Of a stretch of DNA of 64,000 nucleotides, positions 1 through 10,964 are shown piece after piece; the stretch's first letter is position 1; every line of letters begins with the position of its first letter. The notes beneath the pieces are model-generated. The model was not told the DNA's origin, made no database searches, and saw only the letters and a program-made list of their open reading frames with translations. Position numbers and translations under genes: made by a program. This DNA comes from Eledone cirrhosa (taxonomy: Eukaryota; Mollusca; Cephalopoda; Octopoda; Eledonidae): assembly GCA_964016885.1 (NCBI GenBank), contig OZ024743.1, positions 166,025,992 through 166,089,991 on the forward strand. The letters are read 5' to 3'.

Positions 1-10
1 CAAGTGTAAA

Positions 11-310
11 GTGAATGTGAGGAACAACATCATATGCAAGCTCACTGGCACAACCTGGGGTGCAAACCCACAGACTCTGAAATCAACTGCACTATCTCTC
101 TGCTACTCAGCTGCTGAGTATGCATGCCCAGTATGGGAGCGAGCTGTCCATGTCCAGAAGCTAGATCCCGCCCTCAATGCTAGCTGCCGCCTCATCACAG
201 GCTGCCTGAAATCTACACCTACGGACCGTCTGCATATCCTGGCAGGCATAGCCCCACCCGCGATACGACGAAGTGCAACAAGCAAGAAAGAGTATCAACA
301 ACAGACTACA
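11..310 (+). pseudogene. LINE reverse transcriptase C-terminal fragment
   Basis: The reading frame encodes about 100 residues resembling the segment after the RT domain of jockey/CR1-like non-LTR retrotransposons. The recognisable pattern is a KLTGTTWGA block, an ALSLCYSAAEYACPVW block, then LITGCLKSTP and LAGIAPPAIRRS. Such stretches are usual in mobile-element proteins and have no enzymatic residues of their own. The RT core lies outside the window or is missing, and homology fades after about residue 88, so this is a 3' scrap. The clade cannot be fixed from so short a piece. Confidence 0.65.
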
Positions 311-424
311 GATCAAAAGAATCTAGCCAAGCTTTGTAGCTGACACTCTTATGGACACGATAAGAAGTACCGCGTTGACATCTTTGGACAGCTGCTTATG
401 ACATGGTTGACATCTTCAATGTTA

Positions 425-1191
425 ATGTATGTATGTATATGTGTGTGTATGTACGTATGCATGTGTATATGCTTACATGCATATGTGCATGCGTATATGT
501 ATATATGTATGTGTGTATGCATGTATGCATATAAGTATGCATGCAAACATGTATATATGTATGTTTGTATGCATGCATGTATGTATGTCTGTACATATGC
601 ATGCATACATTATGTATGTATGATTGTATGCATGTATGTATGCATGTATGTATGCATGTATGTATGCATGTATGCATGCATGTATGTATGTCTGTACATA
701 TGCATGCATACATTATGTATGTATGATTGTATGCATGTATGTATGCATGTATGTATGCGTGCATGTATGCATGTATGTATGTTTGCATATATGTATGTAT
801 GTGGGTATTATGGGTGTTTGTTTGTATGTATGTATATATGTATGTGGGTATTGTGTGTGTATGTATGCATGTATATATGTATGCATGTATGTATGTATAC
901 ATGTATGTATGTTTCTAGATATGTATGAATGTATATATGTATACATGTATGTATGCATGTATGCATGTATGTATTATGTTTCTATATATGTATGCATGCA
1001 TGTATGTATGTTTCCCTATATGTATGCATGTATGTATGCATGCATGTATGTATGTATGCATGTATGTATGCATGTATGTATGTATGTTTCTATATATGTA
1101 TGCATGCATATATGTATGTTTCTCTATATGTATCCATGTATGTATGCATGCATGCATGCATGTATGTATGTATGCATGCATGTATGTATGT
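425..1191. repeat. TATG/TGCA tetranucleotide array
   Basis: About 770 bp consist almost entirely of TATG, TGCA and TGTA units with scattered substitutions such as TTTCTATATATG. Some parts repeat at a higher order: a roughly 120-bp stretch containing TCTGTACATATGCATGCATACATTATG occurs near 590 and again near 690. Open frames on both strands (MYVC- or HTYI-type repeats) follow from the lack of stop codons in the repeat and are not genes. Confidence 0.95.
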
Positions 1192-1719
1192 CAGGTCACC
1201 AGTTGGTGCTACTGGTAACATGTATCCCAGTACAACCTGTCTCATGGTCGGGTTGTTGGCGACTAAACTGGCAACCCCACCAAGGTTTCTTGGTGAAGAG
1301 GGTGACTTTGGACATCCTGCAGGACTAAAAACAAAACCTGTCAAAGGGCAAAGGACCTCTTAAGAGTCAATGGCCATCCAAAATCACCGGGAGAGATGAC
1401 CCCTTAGCCTTTGTCAAGGCAGAATTCTAGGAGAAGGAAAACTCTGATATAACACCTGCAACCCTGATGGTATCCAATGATGTTGACTTGTTTTTCTTTT
1501 TGGTAAATATCATCTTGGTCAAGAGAGTGGGACTGGCATTGCTTTATATCTGGAGATCTCTCTGCACTTGTCATCACATGGTACCATGGGCCCAGCACTA
1601 TGTGACAATAATTGTCACAAGTGTAGTGTTTGTACCAGAGTTTTCAAGTCGCTGGCTGGACTATAAAGTCACACTTGTTCAGCGCATCGGTAGGGGTTCT
1701 CCTACATGGATATAAAGTA
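1192..1719. other. Unassigned spacer between two TATG arrays
   Basis: No coding or RNA signal could be supported here. It contains GT-rich and CA-rich unique sequence ending in the motif annotated next. It may be the degenerate 3' untranslated part of an earlier LINE copy, but that is inference. Confidence 0.4.
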
Positions 1720-1721
1720 GT

Positions 1722-1812
1722 GGCCGTACTCGAAAACGAGTTGGCAGCCACCATGTATGTATGTATGTATGTATGTATGTATGTATGTATGTATGTATGT
1801 ATGTATGTATGT
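1722..1812 (+). repeat. LINE 3'-end-like motif plus (ATGT)n tail
   Basis: The motif GTACTCGAAAACGAG followed by GGCAGCCACC sits directly in front of about 15 ATGT units. The same motif, with the core TACTCGATAACGAG, recurs at 5043-5072 behind the zinc-finger LINE and is again followed by ATGT units. CTCG and CGAG form a small inverted repeat. The most economical reading is the 3' terminus and simple-repeat tail of an older copy of the LINE that follows. Confidence 0.5.
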
Positions 1813-1987
1813 AGGTGTCCTTTTACCATGCCTTGAAAGGTGTTTTAAGAAATATCCCTCAGGCAGACAAAGTCATCGTGCTTGGTGATTTTAATGCTAG
1901 AGTGGGTAGGCATTTTAACACATGGAATGTAATCGGAAGGCATGGGGTGGGAAAGTGTAACAGCAATGGTATGCTCCTGCTGCAGAT

Positions 1988-4141
1988 GTGTTCCAACAAA
2001 AGAACAAATTCAAGACCACATGGATGCATCCTGCATCTAAGGAATGGCATCTTTTAAACTACGTCCTAGTCAGGATGCGTGACAGACAGGATGTGCGGTG
2101 TGTTCGTGTTCTTCGTGGAGCTGAGTGCTGGACGGACCACCGCCTGGTACGCGCAAATGTGAAACTAATCACTAAACATAAAATCCGGGCTTCTGGTGTT
2201 GCTCTGCCCAAAAGATTGAATGCTGCTCGTCTTAAGGATAAAAATGGGAAGAGGACATTGGAAGAAGAGATGCGGGCTGCAGATCTTGGTGAGGATTGGC
2301 CGACCCTTAAAAAGTCGGTTTATGATGTAGGCAGGCGTGTTCTGGGATTGGCGCAGAGGAAACATCAGGACTGGTTTAATGAGAATGATGTACATATAGA
2401 AGACTTGTTGGCTGATAAGAGGCGTGCTCTGTCACGCTACTTGACGGCAAAACCACAGGAGAGGAATACGTTGCATGAGGAACTCAGGGATGTAAAATCA
2501 CGTGTTAGGCGGAGTCTTTCTCAGATGAAGGATCAGTGGTGGAGTGAGAAGGCTGGTGAGATACAAACTGCGTCTGATTCCAATAACACAAAGCTGTTGT
2601 ACAGTCTCTTGCGTGAGGTTTATGGACCGTCTTCTTCTCTGGTGACACCGCTTCGCAGCAGGGATGGCAAAGAACTTCTTCGTGACTCACAAGGAATTCT
2701 ACGAAGGTGGCGAGAGCACTTTGATGATCTTTTGAATCAGCCGTCTGTCGTCAGTGAAGATTTCCTCAATCTCATTCCAGAAAGTCCTGTGAAAGTAGCT
2801 CTCGCAGAACCTCCGACGCTTGTGGAGGTTGCAGTGGCTATTTCGAAGCTGAACAGTGGAAGATCTCCAGGTATGGATGGCATACATGCTGAGCTCCTAC
2901 AATATGGTGGTGAGAGACTCCTGCAACATCTTCACTCTTTGTTTGGCAGGATATGGGCTAATGAATCCGTACCTGAGGACTGGAGAGATGCAGTAATGGT
3001 GGTCTTGTACAAGGGAAAGGGTAACAGGAACGATTGTGGGAACTACAGAGGTATATCATTGCTTTCTGTCGTAGGGAAAGTTTTATGTAGGGTGCTTCTG
3101 GACCGTCTGCTGACACACATTGCAGATTGTGTTCTTCCTGAAAGTCAATCTGGTTTTCGTGCTGGACGCGGCACTACTGATATGATCTTCTCAGTTAGAC
3201 AGCTCCAGGACAAGTGCATGGAACAAGGCTTGGATCTGTATCAGGTTTTTGTCGATCTGACAAAAGCTTTCGATACTGTTAACAGAGATGCATTATGGAA
3301 GGTTCTCCAGAAACTTGGTTGCCCTGATAAGTTCCTTGCTTTAGTTAGGTCTTTCCATGACGACATGAAGGCTTGGGTTAATGTCGGGGGTAACATGTCG
3401 GAGCCTATCTCAGTAAAAAATGGAGTGAAACAGGGGGATATTCCAGCACCGACCCTGTTTGCCATATACTTTGCAATGGTTTTCTGTATTGCATTCAGGA
3501 ATTGCGAGCATGGTGTTTACATCCGATATCGAACCTCAGGCAGCATATTTAACATCAGGCGCTTTGCTGCGAAGACAAAAGTATTTACATCAATCATAAG
3601 AGACCTCTTGTATGCAGATGATTGCGATCTTGTAGCGCACACAGAGAGTGATATGCAGCACATTTTGAATGCATTTTCTGACGCTTGCACTGCTCTAGGT
3701 CTGACTGTCAGTCTCAAGAAAACCGTCGTCATGTACCAACCTGCCCCTGGTAAGCAGTACACTGAACCAAACATCTATGTGTATGGCAAACGACTTGGAG
3801 TGGTTGATCAGTTTGTCTACCTGGGAAACACTGTCAATCGATACAGCAACCTTGACCGTGAAATCTCACTTAGGATTAAGAAAGCAAGTGATGCTTTCGG
3901 AAAGCTAGAAAGGCGACTCTGGGGTCAGCGAGACATATGCAGGAGGACAAAGGTAAAGGTGTATAGGCATGTGTGCTCTCTTGTCTTCTTTATTCCTGCG
4001 AGACCTGGGTCACATATCGACACCACCTTAAGCAATTGGAGCGTTTCCATCAGATGTGTCTCAGACGGATCCATGGCGTTCACTGGAGGGACCACATCAG
4101 TGATGTCGAGATTTTGGAAAGCTCTATGTGTGACAGTATAA
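1988..4141 (+). pseudogene. Endonuclease C-terminus and reverse transcriptase core
   Basis: A 717-residue open frame carries the end of the endonuclease (about residues 10-60, with the TDHRLV catalytic-His region) and the RT domain. RT landmarks are NYRGISLLSVVGKVL (about 350-365), SGFRAGRGTTDMIF, the first catalytic Asp in FVDLTKAFDTV, NGVKQGD, and LLYADDCDLV with the YADD pair at residues 542-545. These are the metal-binding residues for target-primed reverse transcription. The catalytic box is intact, but the frame is separated from its endonuclease N-terminus and from its C-terminal domain by frameshifts. The ATG at 1988 is internal to the ancestral ORF. Non-functional as it stands. Confidence 0.85.
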
Positions 4142-4788
4142 AAGCTCTTGTGCTTAAACAACGACTCCGTTGGAGTGGTCACCTTGCCAGGATGAAGGAT
4201 TCTAGAATACTAAAACAACTCTTTTATGGAGAGTTGGTTAAAGGAAAACGACCGCCACATAAACCAAAAAAGAGGTATAAGGATTCCTTGAAAGCCTCTC
4301 TGAAAGACGCTAACATCTCTGCTGATACATGGGAGAATATTGCTGCTGATCGTAATAAATGGAGAAAGACTGTATATGAGGGAAAAGTTGCCTTTGAGGC
4401 ATCTCGAATCGCATACGAGAAAGTAAAGCGGGATGTGAGGAAGGGCACTGTTGCACTTCCAGACGGCGAGGGTCCTCCTATGATGCTGACATGCAGCGTA
4501 TGTGCGAGACTCTGCCTAAGCAAAGCTGGACTCGAAAGTCATCTTCGCAGTCATAAAGTAAGACCAGTGGTTGACTACCAGGCTGCTGTTGGAGATGCTA
4601 CTCATCATGCTTGCCAAACATGTGGTAGAGAATGTAAATCAGCAGGAGGGCTCAAACGACATGCAAAAGTACACGAACTCCAACCACAGCCGACTATTCC
4701 CAGTAAATGTTTTGGTTGCCGACTCTGTGCAAGACATTTTAGATCATTGGCTGGGCTAAAAAGCCACATTCGATCGCAGCGCTGTTAG
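3973..4788 (+). pseudogene. LINE C-terminal domain with three C2H2 zinc fingers
   Basis: The 271-residue frame starts in the post-RT segment (CETWVTYRHHLKQLERFHQ, then a RWSGHLARM block typical of LINE C-termini). It ends with three C2H2 fingers at about residues 174-194, 214-234 and 249-269, of the form C-x2-C-x12-H-x3/4-H, with conserved GL.SH and GLKRH cores. The last finger ends in HIRSQRC, so its final ligand looks like Cys. The fingers probably bind nucleic acid during integration, which is inference. The preceding RT frame overlaps this one, so a single-base shift near 4000 splits the original ORF. Confidence 0.8.
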
Positions 4789-4796
4789 TTGCTATC

Positions 4797-5027
4797 GTGT
4801 GTGTGTGTGTGTGTAGATATGTTTATGTGTGTGCGTGTGTGTGTATATATATATGTATATGTATATTATTATTGTTGTTGTCGTTATTATTATTGTTGTT
4901 ATTATTATTATTATTATTATTATTGTTATTAATGTATGTGTGTGTGTATATGTGTGTGTGAGTATGTGTGTGTATATATGTATGCATATGTATATATATA
5001 TTTTTTTTTTTTTTCTTTTTTTTTTCT
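4797..5027. repeat. GT, TATG and TTA/TTG simple repeats with T-runs
   Basis: After the LINE stop codon come (GT)n, (TA)n, a (TTATTG)n-like block from about 4866 to 4930, more (GT)n, and a T-run near 5001-5025. These lie between the ORF and the terminal motif at 5036, so they probably expanded inside the element's 3' untranslated region. Confidence 0.85.
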
Positions 5028-5035
5028 CCTCGTGC

Positions 5036-5080
5036 AATGGCCATACTCGATAACGAGGGGGCAGCCATCATGTATGTATG
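5036..5080 (+). repeat. Second copy of the LINE 3'-end-like motif
   Basis: ATGGCCATACTCGATAACGAG followed by GGCAGCCATCATGTATGTATG matches the motif at 1722-1760 apart from a few substitutions. In both places it precedes ATGT units, which supports its reading as the 3' terminus of this LINE family. Confidence 0.55.
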
Positions 5081-5683
5081 TATAGCGACATATGATAACA
5101 ACACGAATCAATCAATGAAGGATGGTTACCCAGCTAAGTCATTGGTGCAATATATTGATTATCTGGATCGATTCCATCAGTAAGCAGTCACCTGGTGAAA
5201 CAGGTGTAGCTGTGCTGTTCATATTTAGTTAATTGACATTCCAACGGAGTCATATATCGGTGAGATCGCTAATGGATAACGAGAAAACTTCTACCTCTTT
5301 TTCTGTACTATTGCATTCAGTCTATGTGTCCTTAGTGTGTACGTGCGTGTTTGTGTGTGTGTGTATCTATATTGGTACATTGTGTATATCTGTGCTTATG
5401 TGAGTTCAGTCTGTTTGTGTGTGTAAGTGTTCTGTTGCATTGACTCTTTTGTACTTACATCTCTATTCTGTGAATTTGTGTGTGTGCGTGTATGTGGACG
5501 TGTGTGTGTATGCACCTGTGTATCTGTGTGTTTCACCTATATATCGGTGAGCAGATGTAAATATCGGCGCGAAAAACGTGATTTCGAACAAAAATGTTTG
5601 CGCCGCAGAATTTGATAATTGTTTCTTTGGTAATCAGAAATGCAACGAATCTATAATTTACACATTGAAAACAGTGTAAATAA
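5081..5683. other. No gene seen; GT-rich stretches
   Basis: The stretch holds imperfect (GT)n at about 5330-5530 and otherwise unassigned AT-rich sequence. The short open frame near 5427-5615 is mostly GT-repeat translation and has no family resemblance. Confidence 0.5.
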
Positions 5684-5868
5684 TGATTTCTACTATAGGC
5701 ACAAGACCAGTCAGTAAATTGGGGGAAGGGGAAAATAGATTATATTGATCCTTAGTACTCGTATTTTATCCTGGTACTTTATTTTATCCACCTCCGAATG
5801 ATGAGAGGCAAATTTAACTTCGGTGGGATTTGAACTCAGAACCAAAAGAGCCGGAATAAATATTGTTA
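5684..5868 (-). repeat. Divergent tRNA-derived SINE
   Basis: Read on the minus strand it has GAGTTCAAATCCCACC (a B-box-like RNA polymerase III promoter remnant), then a GCCTCTCATC block, an AAATAAAGTACCAG block and the 3' end TATAGTAGAAATCATTATTT. It matches the other SINEs here but carries insertions and many substitutions. The 5' tRNA-like A-box part is barely recognisable, so it is an old copy. Confidence 0.75.
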
Positions 5869-6227
5869 ATAATGTTAATAGTTAAACTAGAACAAAGGCC
5901 AGAGAAGAAGCCACCACATGGACGCTCGACATTTTAAATATCCCTCTCTCGAAACTACAACCCTACCATCAGAAGTTGTGTGTGTCTTAAAACCGGCCCG
6001 TGTATCCAAAAGGGCCAGTAGTGTATTTTTAAAGCTCAGGTAAGACAACACTGACTATCAGACTGCTGAGGGCCAGAGATGTGATTTCATTGCTCAGCCA
6101 AAGCATATTCCATTTCGTTAAAAACGTTGGACTATGAGTTCCATGTTTTCGTGAAAATTTTAAGCTGTTTTGTTTGTTGATTGTTTTTTTTTGTTGTTGC
6201 TTTTACACACACTCTCTCTATATATAT

Positions 6228-6360
6228 ATATTGTTATACTTTGACAGGGTCATGCTGCCAATAAAAACACACGCATCTGTTAGTTTTCACTTCAATTTAT
6301 TATGAATTTCCGGTTGGTTGGTTTTATTGGCAGCATATCCCTCCCAAAGTATAACAATAT
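6228..6360. repeat. Imperfect inverted repeat, about 40-bp arms
   Basis: The arm 6228-6268 (containing TTGTTATACTTTG and ATGCTGCCAATAAAA) pairs with 6321-6360 (containing TTTTATTGGCAGCAT and CAAAGTATAACAA) with a handful of mismatches, around a roughly 52-base loop. It abuts (TA)n on the left. No ORF is associated. It may be a small foldback element. Confidence 0.8.
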
Positions 6361-6398
6361 CTGTTTCAACACACATTTTCAGATAAGAAATCTTGCAA

Positions 6399-7314
<916 letters not shown>

Positions 7315-7403
7315 TATTATATATACTCCAGTCCTACAAATTGTAGAGTGCTTCTTATCCGATATCTGCATTGCTTTATTATACTACAATAAAACTCACC
7401 TCC

Positions 7404-7405
<2 letters not shown>

Positions 7406-7483
<78 letters not shown>

Positions 7484-7487
7484 TTTT
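7406..7487. repeat. (AT)n followed by a T-run
   Basis: About 30 AT units and then about 21 T. It directly precedes the LINE fragment that starts near 7530. Confidence 0.95.
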
Positions 7488-7529
7488 AATATAAGGAACT
7501 TGTTCTTTGTGTTATTTCATTGTTTTTAT

Positions 7530-8186
7530 TAATTTATGTATAGATGGTTCTATAGAAATAGTGGACACCTTTCGTTACATGGGTGACAAAATCAGCAGTG
7601 GGGGAGGGTGCTCTGAAAGTACAGTAGCTACAGTCAGAACGGGATGGAAAAAGTTCAGAGAGCTTATACCACTATTGGCCGCTAAAGTTTTCTCTCTAAA
7701 AATAAAAGGCAGACTGTATGATGCCTGCATACGAACAGCAATGTTACATGGCAGTGAGACATGGGCATTGCGTGCAGAGGATCTGCGCTGACTGGAGAGG
7801 AACGAAGCTTGCATGCTCCGCTGGATGTGTAATAGTAATATACGTGAACAGCAAAGCATAAATGAACTAAGTGAGTATTAGGTATAAGAAGGATCAGATG
7901 CTGTTTACTCAAGAGAAGACTACGTTGGTATGGTCACGTGATGCGCATGAAAGACGACAGCTGTATAAAAAAAGTGCAGGGCGATAAAAATAGACGGTAG
8001 CCACGGAGTAGGCAGACCCAGAAAACCTGGGACGACTTGATAAATTCCAACCTTACACACTTACAGCTCTCTAAGACAATGTCACTGGACCGAGATCTTT
8101 GGCGCTACACAGTAATACATAAGACCCGCCTTGCCTAAGTACAAAGCGAAACCTACAGTCAGTAGGCACCTCTAACAAAAATACAC
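7530..8186 (+). pseudogene. LINE 3' end (family L-SSGGG), degraded
   Basis: The frame from 7530 encodes IEIVDTFRYMGDKISSGGG and RTGWKKFRELIPLL, followed by LHGSETWALRAEDLR. This is the region after the RT domain in many LINE proteins. It is broken by an in-frame TGA after EDLR and by shifts downstream, where YGHVMRMKDD-like coding is still visible near 7930. The same family recurs on the minus strand at 62.2-64.0 kb, where the 3' ends align down to the ACCGAGATCTTTGGCGCTAC region. The RT core is absent here, so this is a 5'-truncated copy. Confidence 0.8.
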
Positions 8187-8189
8187 CCA

Positions 8190-8402
8190 CCCATATATAC
8201 ATAAACATACATACACATACATACACGTATGTGTATGTATGTATATATACATATACATACACATACATACATTCATATATATACACACACAAATGCACAC
8301 ATACATCCATACATACATACACATATATACAGATATATACACACCCACACATACATACATTCATACACACATACTCACACAGACACACACAGATACACAC
8401 AG

Positions 8403-8488
<86 letters not shown>

Positions 8489-8490
8489 GG
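8190..8490. repeat. CA/TACA/TA simple-repeat tract
   Basis: Mixed (TACA)n, (CA)n and (TA)n units follow the LINE 3' end and probably started from its tail. Several HTHI- or YVCM-type open frames here come only from the repeat. Confidence 0.92.
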
Positions 8491-8540
8491 GGGGCTTTCC
8501 TGATGATTTCTACCGAATGAAATAGTTCTCGTCCTGTAGA

Positions 8541-8632
8541 AGCCATTTCTATATTAAATATTTATACTCTGCTATGTATTGAGTACCTTACTTACTGTGG
8601 TTACCCCCCGATTGAACCCGTGATAAACATAT
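8541..8632. repeat. Left inverted repeat of the YRDD element
   Basis: Contains TATTGAGTACCTTACTTACT and GTGGTTAC followed by CCGATTGAACCC. Its reverse complement is found at 10662-10752 with roughly five substitutions over 91 bp. Confidence 0.9.
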
Positions 8633-8984
8633 ATATACTCGCAAATGCATACATACAAAGACGTATGCAGGCATACACACACATATATACACACATACAA
8701 ATACGTTATACATGTAGAAAAGGCAAGTAGACAAAAAGTACTTACATAATCTCAGTAGTGTGGGCGGATCGAAAGAGAGCATGGGTTGAGGGTAAGGGGT
8801 GGGTGGGATGGAGAGGGAGGGGATATTTTGTCGAGTGACGTTTTTTTTAAAACTATCATTCTAGAGGCAAAACTGGTTTGTAGTATTTATATGTTGCATA
8901 GTTTTTGTGCATGCAGTTTGGGCAGTGTTCAGAGAGTTTATATATTGGCAAATAGTATTTCATAGCTCTCTGAAATACAAAGGT

Positions 8985-10500
8985 CACAACAATTTTGTCC
9001 TCCTATGCATGATCGAAGTTAGGTGTAGTGGAGTAGGAGAGTCTTATAGTATTCTTATTAAAGATACTGTAGTACCTATGTTGTGTGGGGAAGTGTTTAT
9101 TCAGCAATTTGAAGAAAGTCCTAGCTATTGGTGCAGATACCTCTCGGTTGAAGGGGGTTTGTACCAACTAATTTGCCTATGGCTATTTCTCCTAAGTTGT
9201 CTTGGGGTATTTTCTAGATAAGTAATCCTTTCTTTAAAGTCACTGTGTGCAAGGGGGGTGTTCGTTGTAATAAGGGGCAGAGGCACTAAAGATGTCTTCC
9301 TTGGCTAAGAGACCGTAAATTCTAAGTGAAACACTTTTAACTAAATTATCTGTAATATTTTTGGAATGGTTCGAACTAACATCTATATTAGAGGATTCGT
9401 TAAGTTTGTGGTACGGGTAATAGAGGGAAATATCAAAATCTAGAGTGAAATCTAAAAAGTTGGCCATAGTCATATTTGATTCTATGGTTATTCTAGATCC
9501 GAGATTACGGAAGAACGAGTTAAGTTTTTTCCGAAACCCATCAGTGGTTCTGGGGTTTACCTTGTGCAAAGCAAAAAGGCCATCATCTCGGTATAATTCT
9601 CCGGTTTGGCCTGTGAAGAGGTTTTTCGTGTGGTCTAGGATGTACCGGCCCACCAGGTCGCTAACTTCAGCTGACTCACTTGCTCGCATACTGTCGTCAA
9701 ATGTGGTCTCAGGCTTATTGTTAATCCAATAAAATCCCTCGTGGTGTAAAAAGGTCTTACGGACGTGGAGGATCACATCCTGCTCAGCGTCGGTGATGGG
9801 GGTAAAATTCATGGCAAAAGCAAGTACATCCTTCAGTAGAGGCTTTGAGATAGAAGCGTAGTAGTCTTCTATGTCCAGTTGTAGAAAACGGGTGTTAGGT
9901 TTATCAGACAATTCTTGGAACCAAGAGATTGCCTCAGAGGTTCTTCTACAGAGTGGGAGGGGTGAGGGTGCACGCAGCGATGGTATTACTCTATCAAGGA
10001 TAGATAGAACCGATGTCCGAACGTGTGGGGTTGATCAGTCTAACCGACGGTTTGTTAAGGAAATTTCCCTTGTGGTCTTTCAGGGTAAAGTGCGGGGTCT
10101 TCACCTTTAAAAGTTCAGTTCGGTCATCTAATTTAAGGGCCTTTGCTATCTCTTTTTCAGCTAAATTGGTCTCAATCAATGCCATCTCGTCCACCTTTGT
10201 GTAAGTGGTCGTGATTGTATTTTTTGACAGATTCTAATAGGTCGCTAAGTCCACCTCATATACGTTTTTGGTTTTATGAGAGGGGACATTGAGACTGGGG
10301 GGAACTTTTCATTTTCCGCATTTCGTCTTTTAAATAGGCCTGGAATGGTGTGTTGGCTCTACGAAAATGTGTCTCTGATCACTTTGAAGAGGTCTTCCTT
10401 AAATGGTTCAAGTAGGCTGTTGGTAGGCGGTGCCTTATTCGTTTTGAAACCGAACTTCTCATCATTGGTAGATGCTACATCAGAGTGATCGAAGGCTCTT
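8985..10500 (-). pseudogene. Reverse transcriptase with YRDD box, frameshifted
   Basis: Reading leftward on the minus strand: KFGFKTNKAPPTNSLLEPF (near 10460), then MALIETNLAEKEIAKALKLD and HFTLKDHKGNFLNKPSVRL (near 10100). A one-base shift near 10015 leads into SILDRVIPSLR and ISWFQELSDKPNTRFLQ. The palm follows with LDIEDYYASIS (first catalytic Asp), ELYRDDGLFAL (Asp-Asp pair) and SNMTMANFLDFTLD (9240-9911). Past the stop at 9240, homology resumes as TFFKLLNKHFPTQHRYYSIF near 9100. At least three frameshifts or stops make it non-functional, but the catalytic residues survive. Only the central 223-residue piece is open. Confidence 0.75.
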
Positions 10501-10661
10501 CATCTAATACGTTTAATTAACTCGTCTGTACGTCTGATGAGTGTTTTTAACTATTGTTTCCTTGGGGGTATCGGGATATTCTTCATGGAGATATCGATAT
10601 CGAGTTTGGTCAGCATGGTTTCTTGGTGATGGTTAAGAAGGGCACACTAATGTGCTAAAAG

Positions 10662-10752
10662 ATATGTTTATCCTGGGTTCAATCGGAGGTAACCACAGTA
10701 AGTAAGGTACTCAATACATAGCAGAGCATAAATATTTAATATAAAAATGGCT
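10662..10752. repeat. Right inverted repeat of the YRDD element
   Basis: Partner of 8541-8632, containing GGGTTCAATCGG and AGTAAGTAAGGTACTCAATA. It marks the sense-strand 5' boundary of the element. Confidence 0.9.
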
Positions 10753-10798
10753 CTGCTAAAAGATGGTAAGGTCTGCAAAAATGGTCAGGTGTCTACAA

Positions 10799-10799
10799 T

Positions 10800-10858
<59 letters not shown>
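10799..10858. repeat. (CA)n(TA)n microsatellite
   Basis: About 13 CA units followed by about 17 TA units, just outside the right inverted repeat. Confidence 0.95.
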
Positions 10859-10860
<2 letters not shown>

Positions 10861-10964
10861 GTTGATCTCCGAATTTCAGAAAGCAACTACGTAGCAGGAT
10901 AACGGGATGATTGCGCCGTATAACATTGCGTCGCAAAGGCTTGTAAGTTCCACCTTATAGGAGA

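Larger units (their letters stand above)
1815..5080 (+). mobile_element. Decayed LINE with C-terminal C2H2 zinc fingers
   Basis: The element encodes in order an apurinic-type endonuclease, a reverse transcriptase and three C2H2 fingers, spread over three frames by two frameshifts (near 2000 and 4000). The endonuclease resembles the type in RTE/BovB-like elements and in CFDP2-like proteins (KTTWMHP, HLLNYVLVRMRD, WTDHRLV blocks). It is 5'-truncated: coding homology starts at GDFNARVG near 1884, so the endonuclease N-terminus is missing. It begins right after an (ATGT)n run and ends with a terminal motif plus short ATGT tail. RTE-like assignment is tentative. Confidence 0.8.
8541..10752 (-). 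mobile_element. YRDD-type retroelement bounded by inverted repeats
   Basis: A 2.2-kb unit has an RT-like coding relic on the minus strand between two inverted repeats of about 91 bp (8541-8632 and 10662-10752). These differ at only a few positions. The sense 5' end is on the right. The RT resembles a group of predicted proteins seen, from memory, in cnidarians, molluscs and fishes, with a LKDHK block before the palm and YRDDG as catalytic box. That layout is reminiscent of Penelope-like elements, which can carry inverted terminal repeats. The C-terminal GIY-YIG nuclease expected of canonical Penelope elements is not visible. Clade assignment is tentative. Confidence 0.6.

Noticed and set aside
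349..1328. Open frames of Met-Tyr-Val-Cys or His-Thr-Tyr-Ile repeats, up to 234 codons
   Set aside because: They are translations of the TATG/TGCA array on each strand and have no composition or motif of a real protein.
8907..9221. 104-codon plus-strand frame
   Set aside because: It is antisense to the C-terminal remnant of the YRDD RT (TFFKLLNKHFPTQH region) and so is a shadow.
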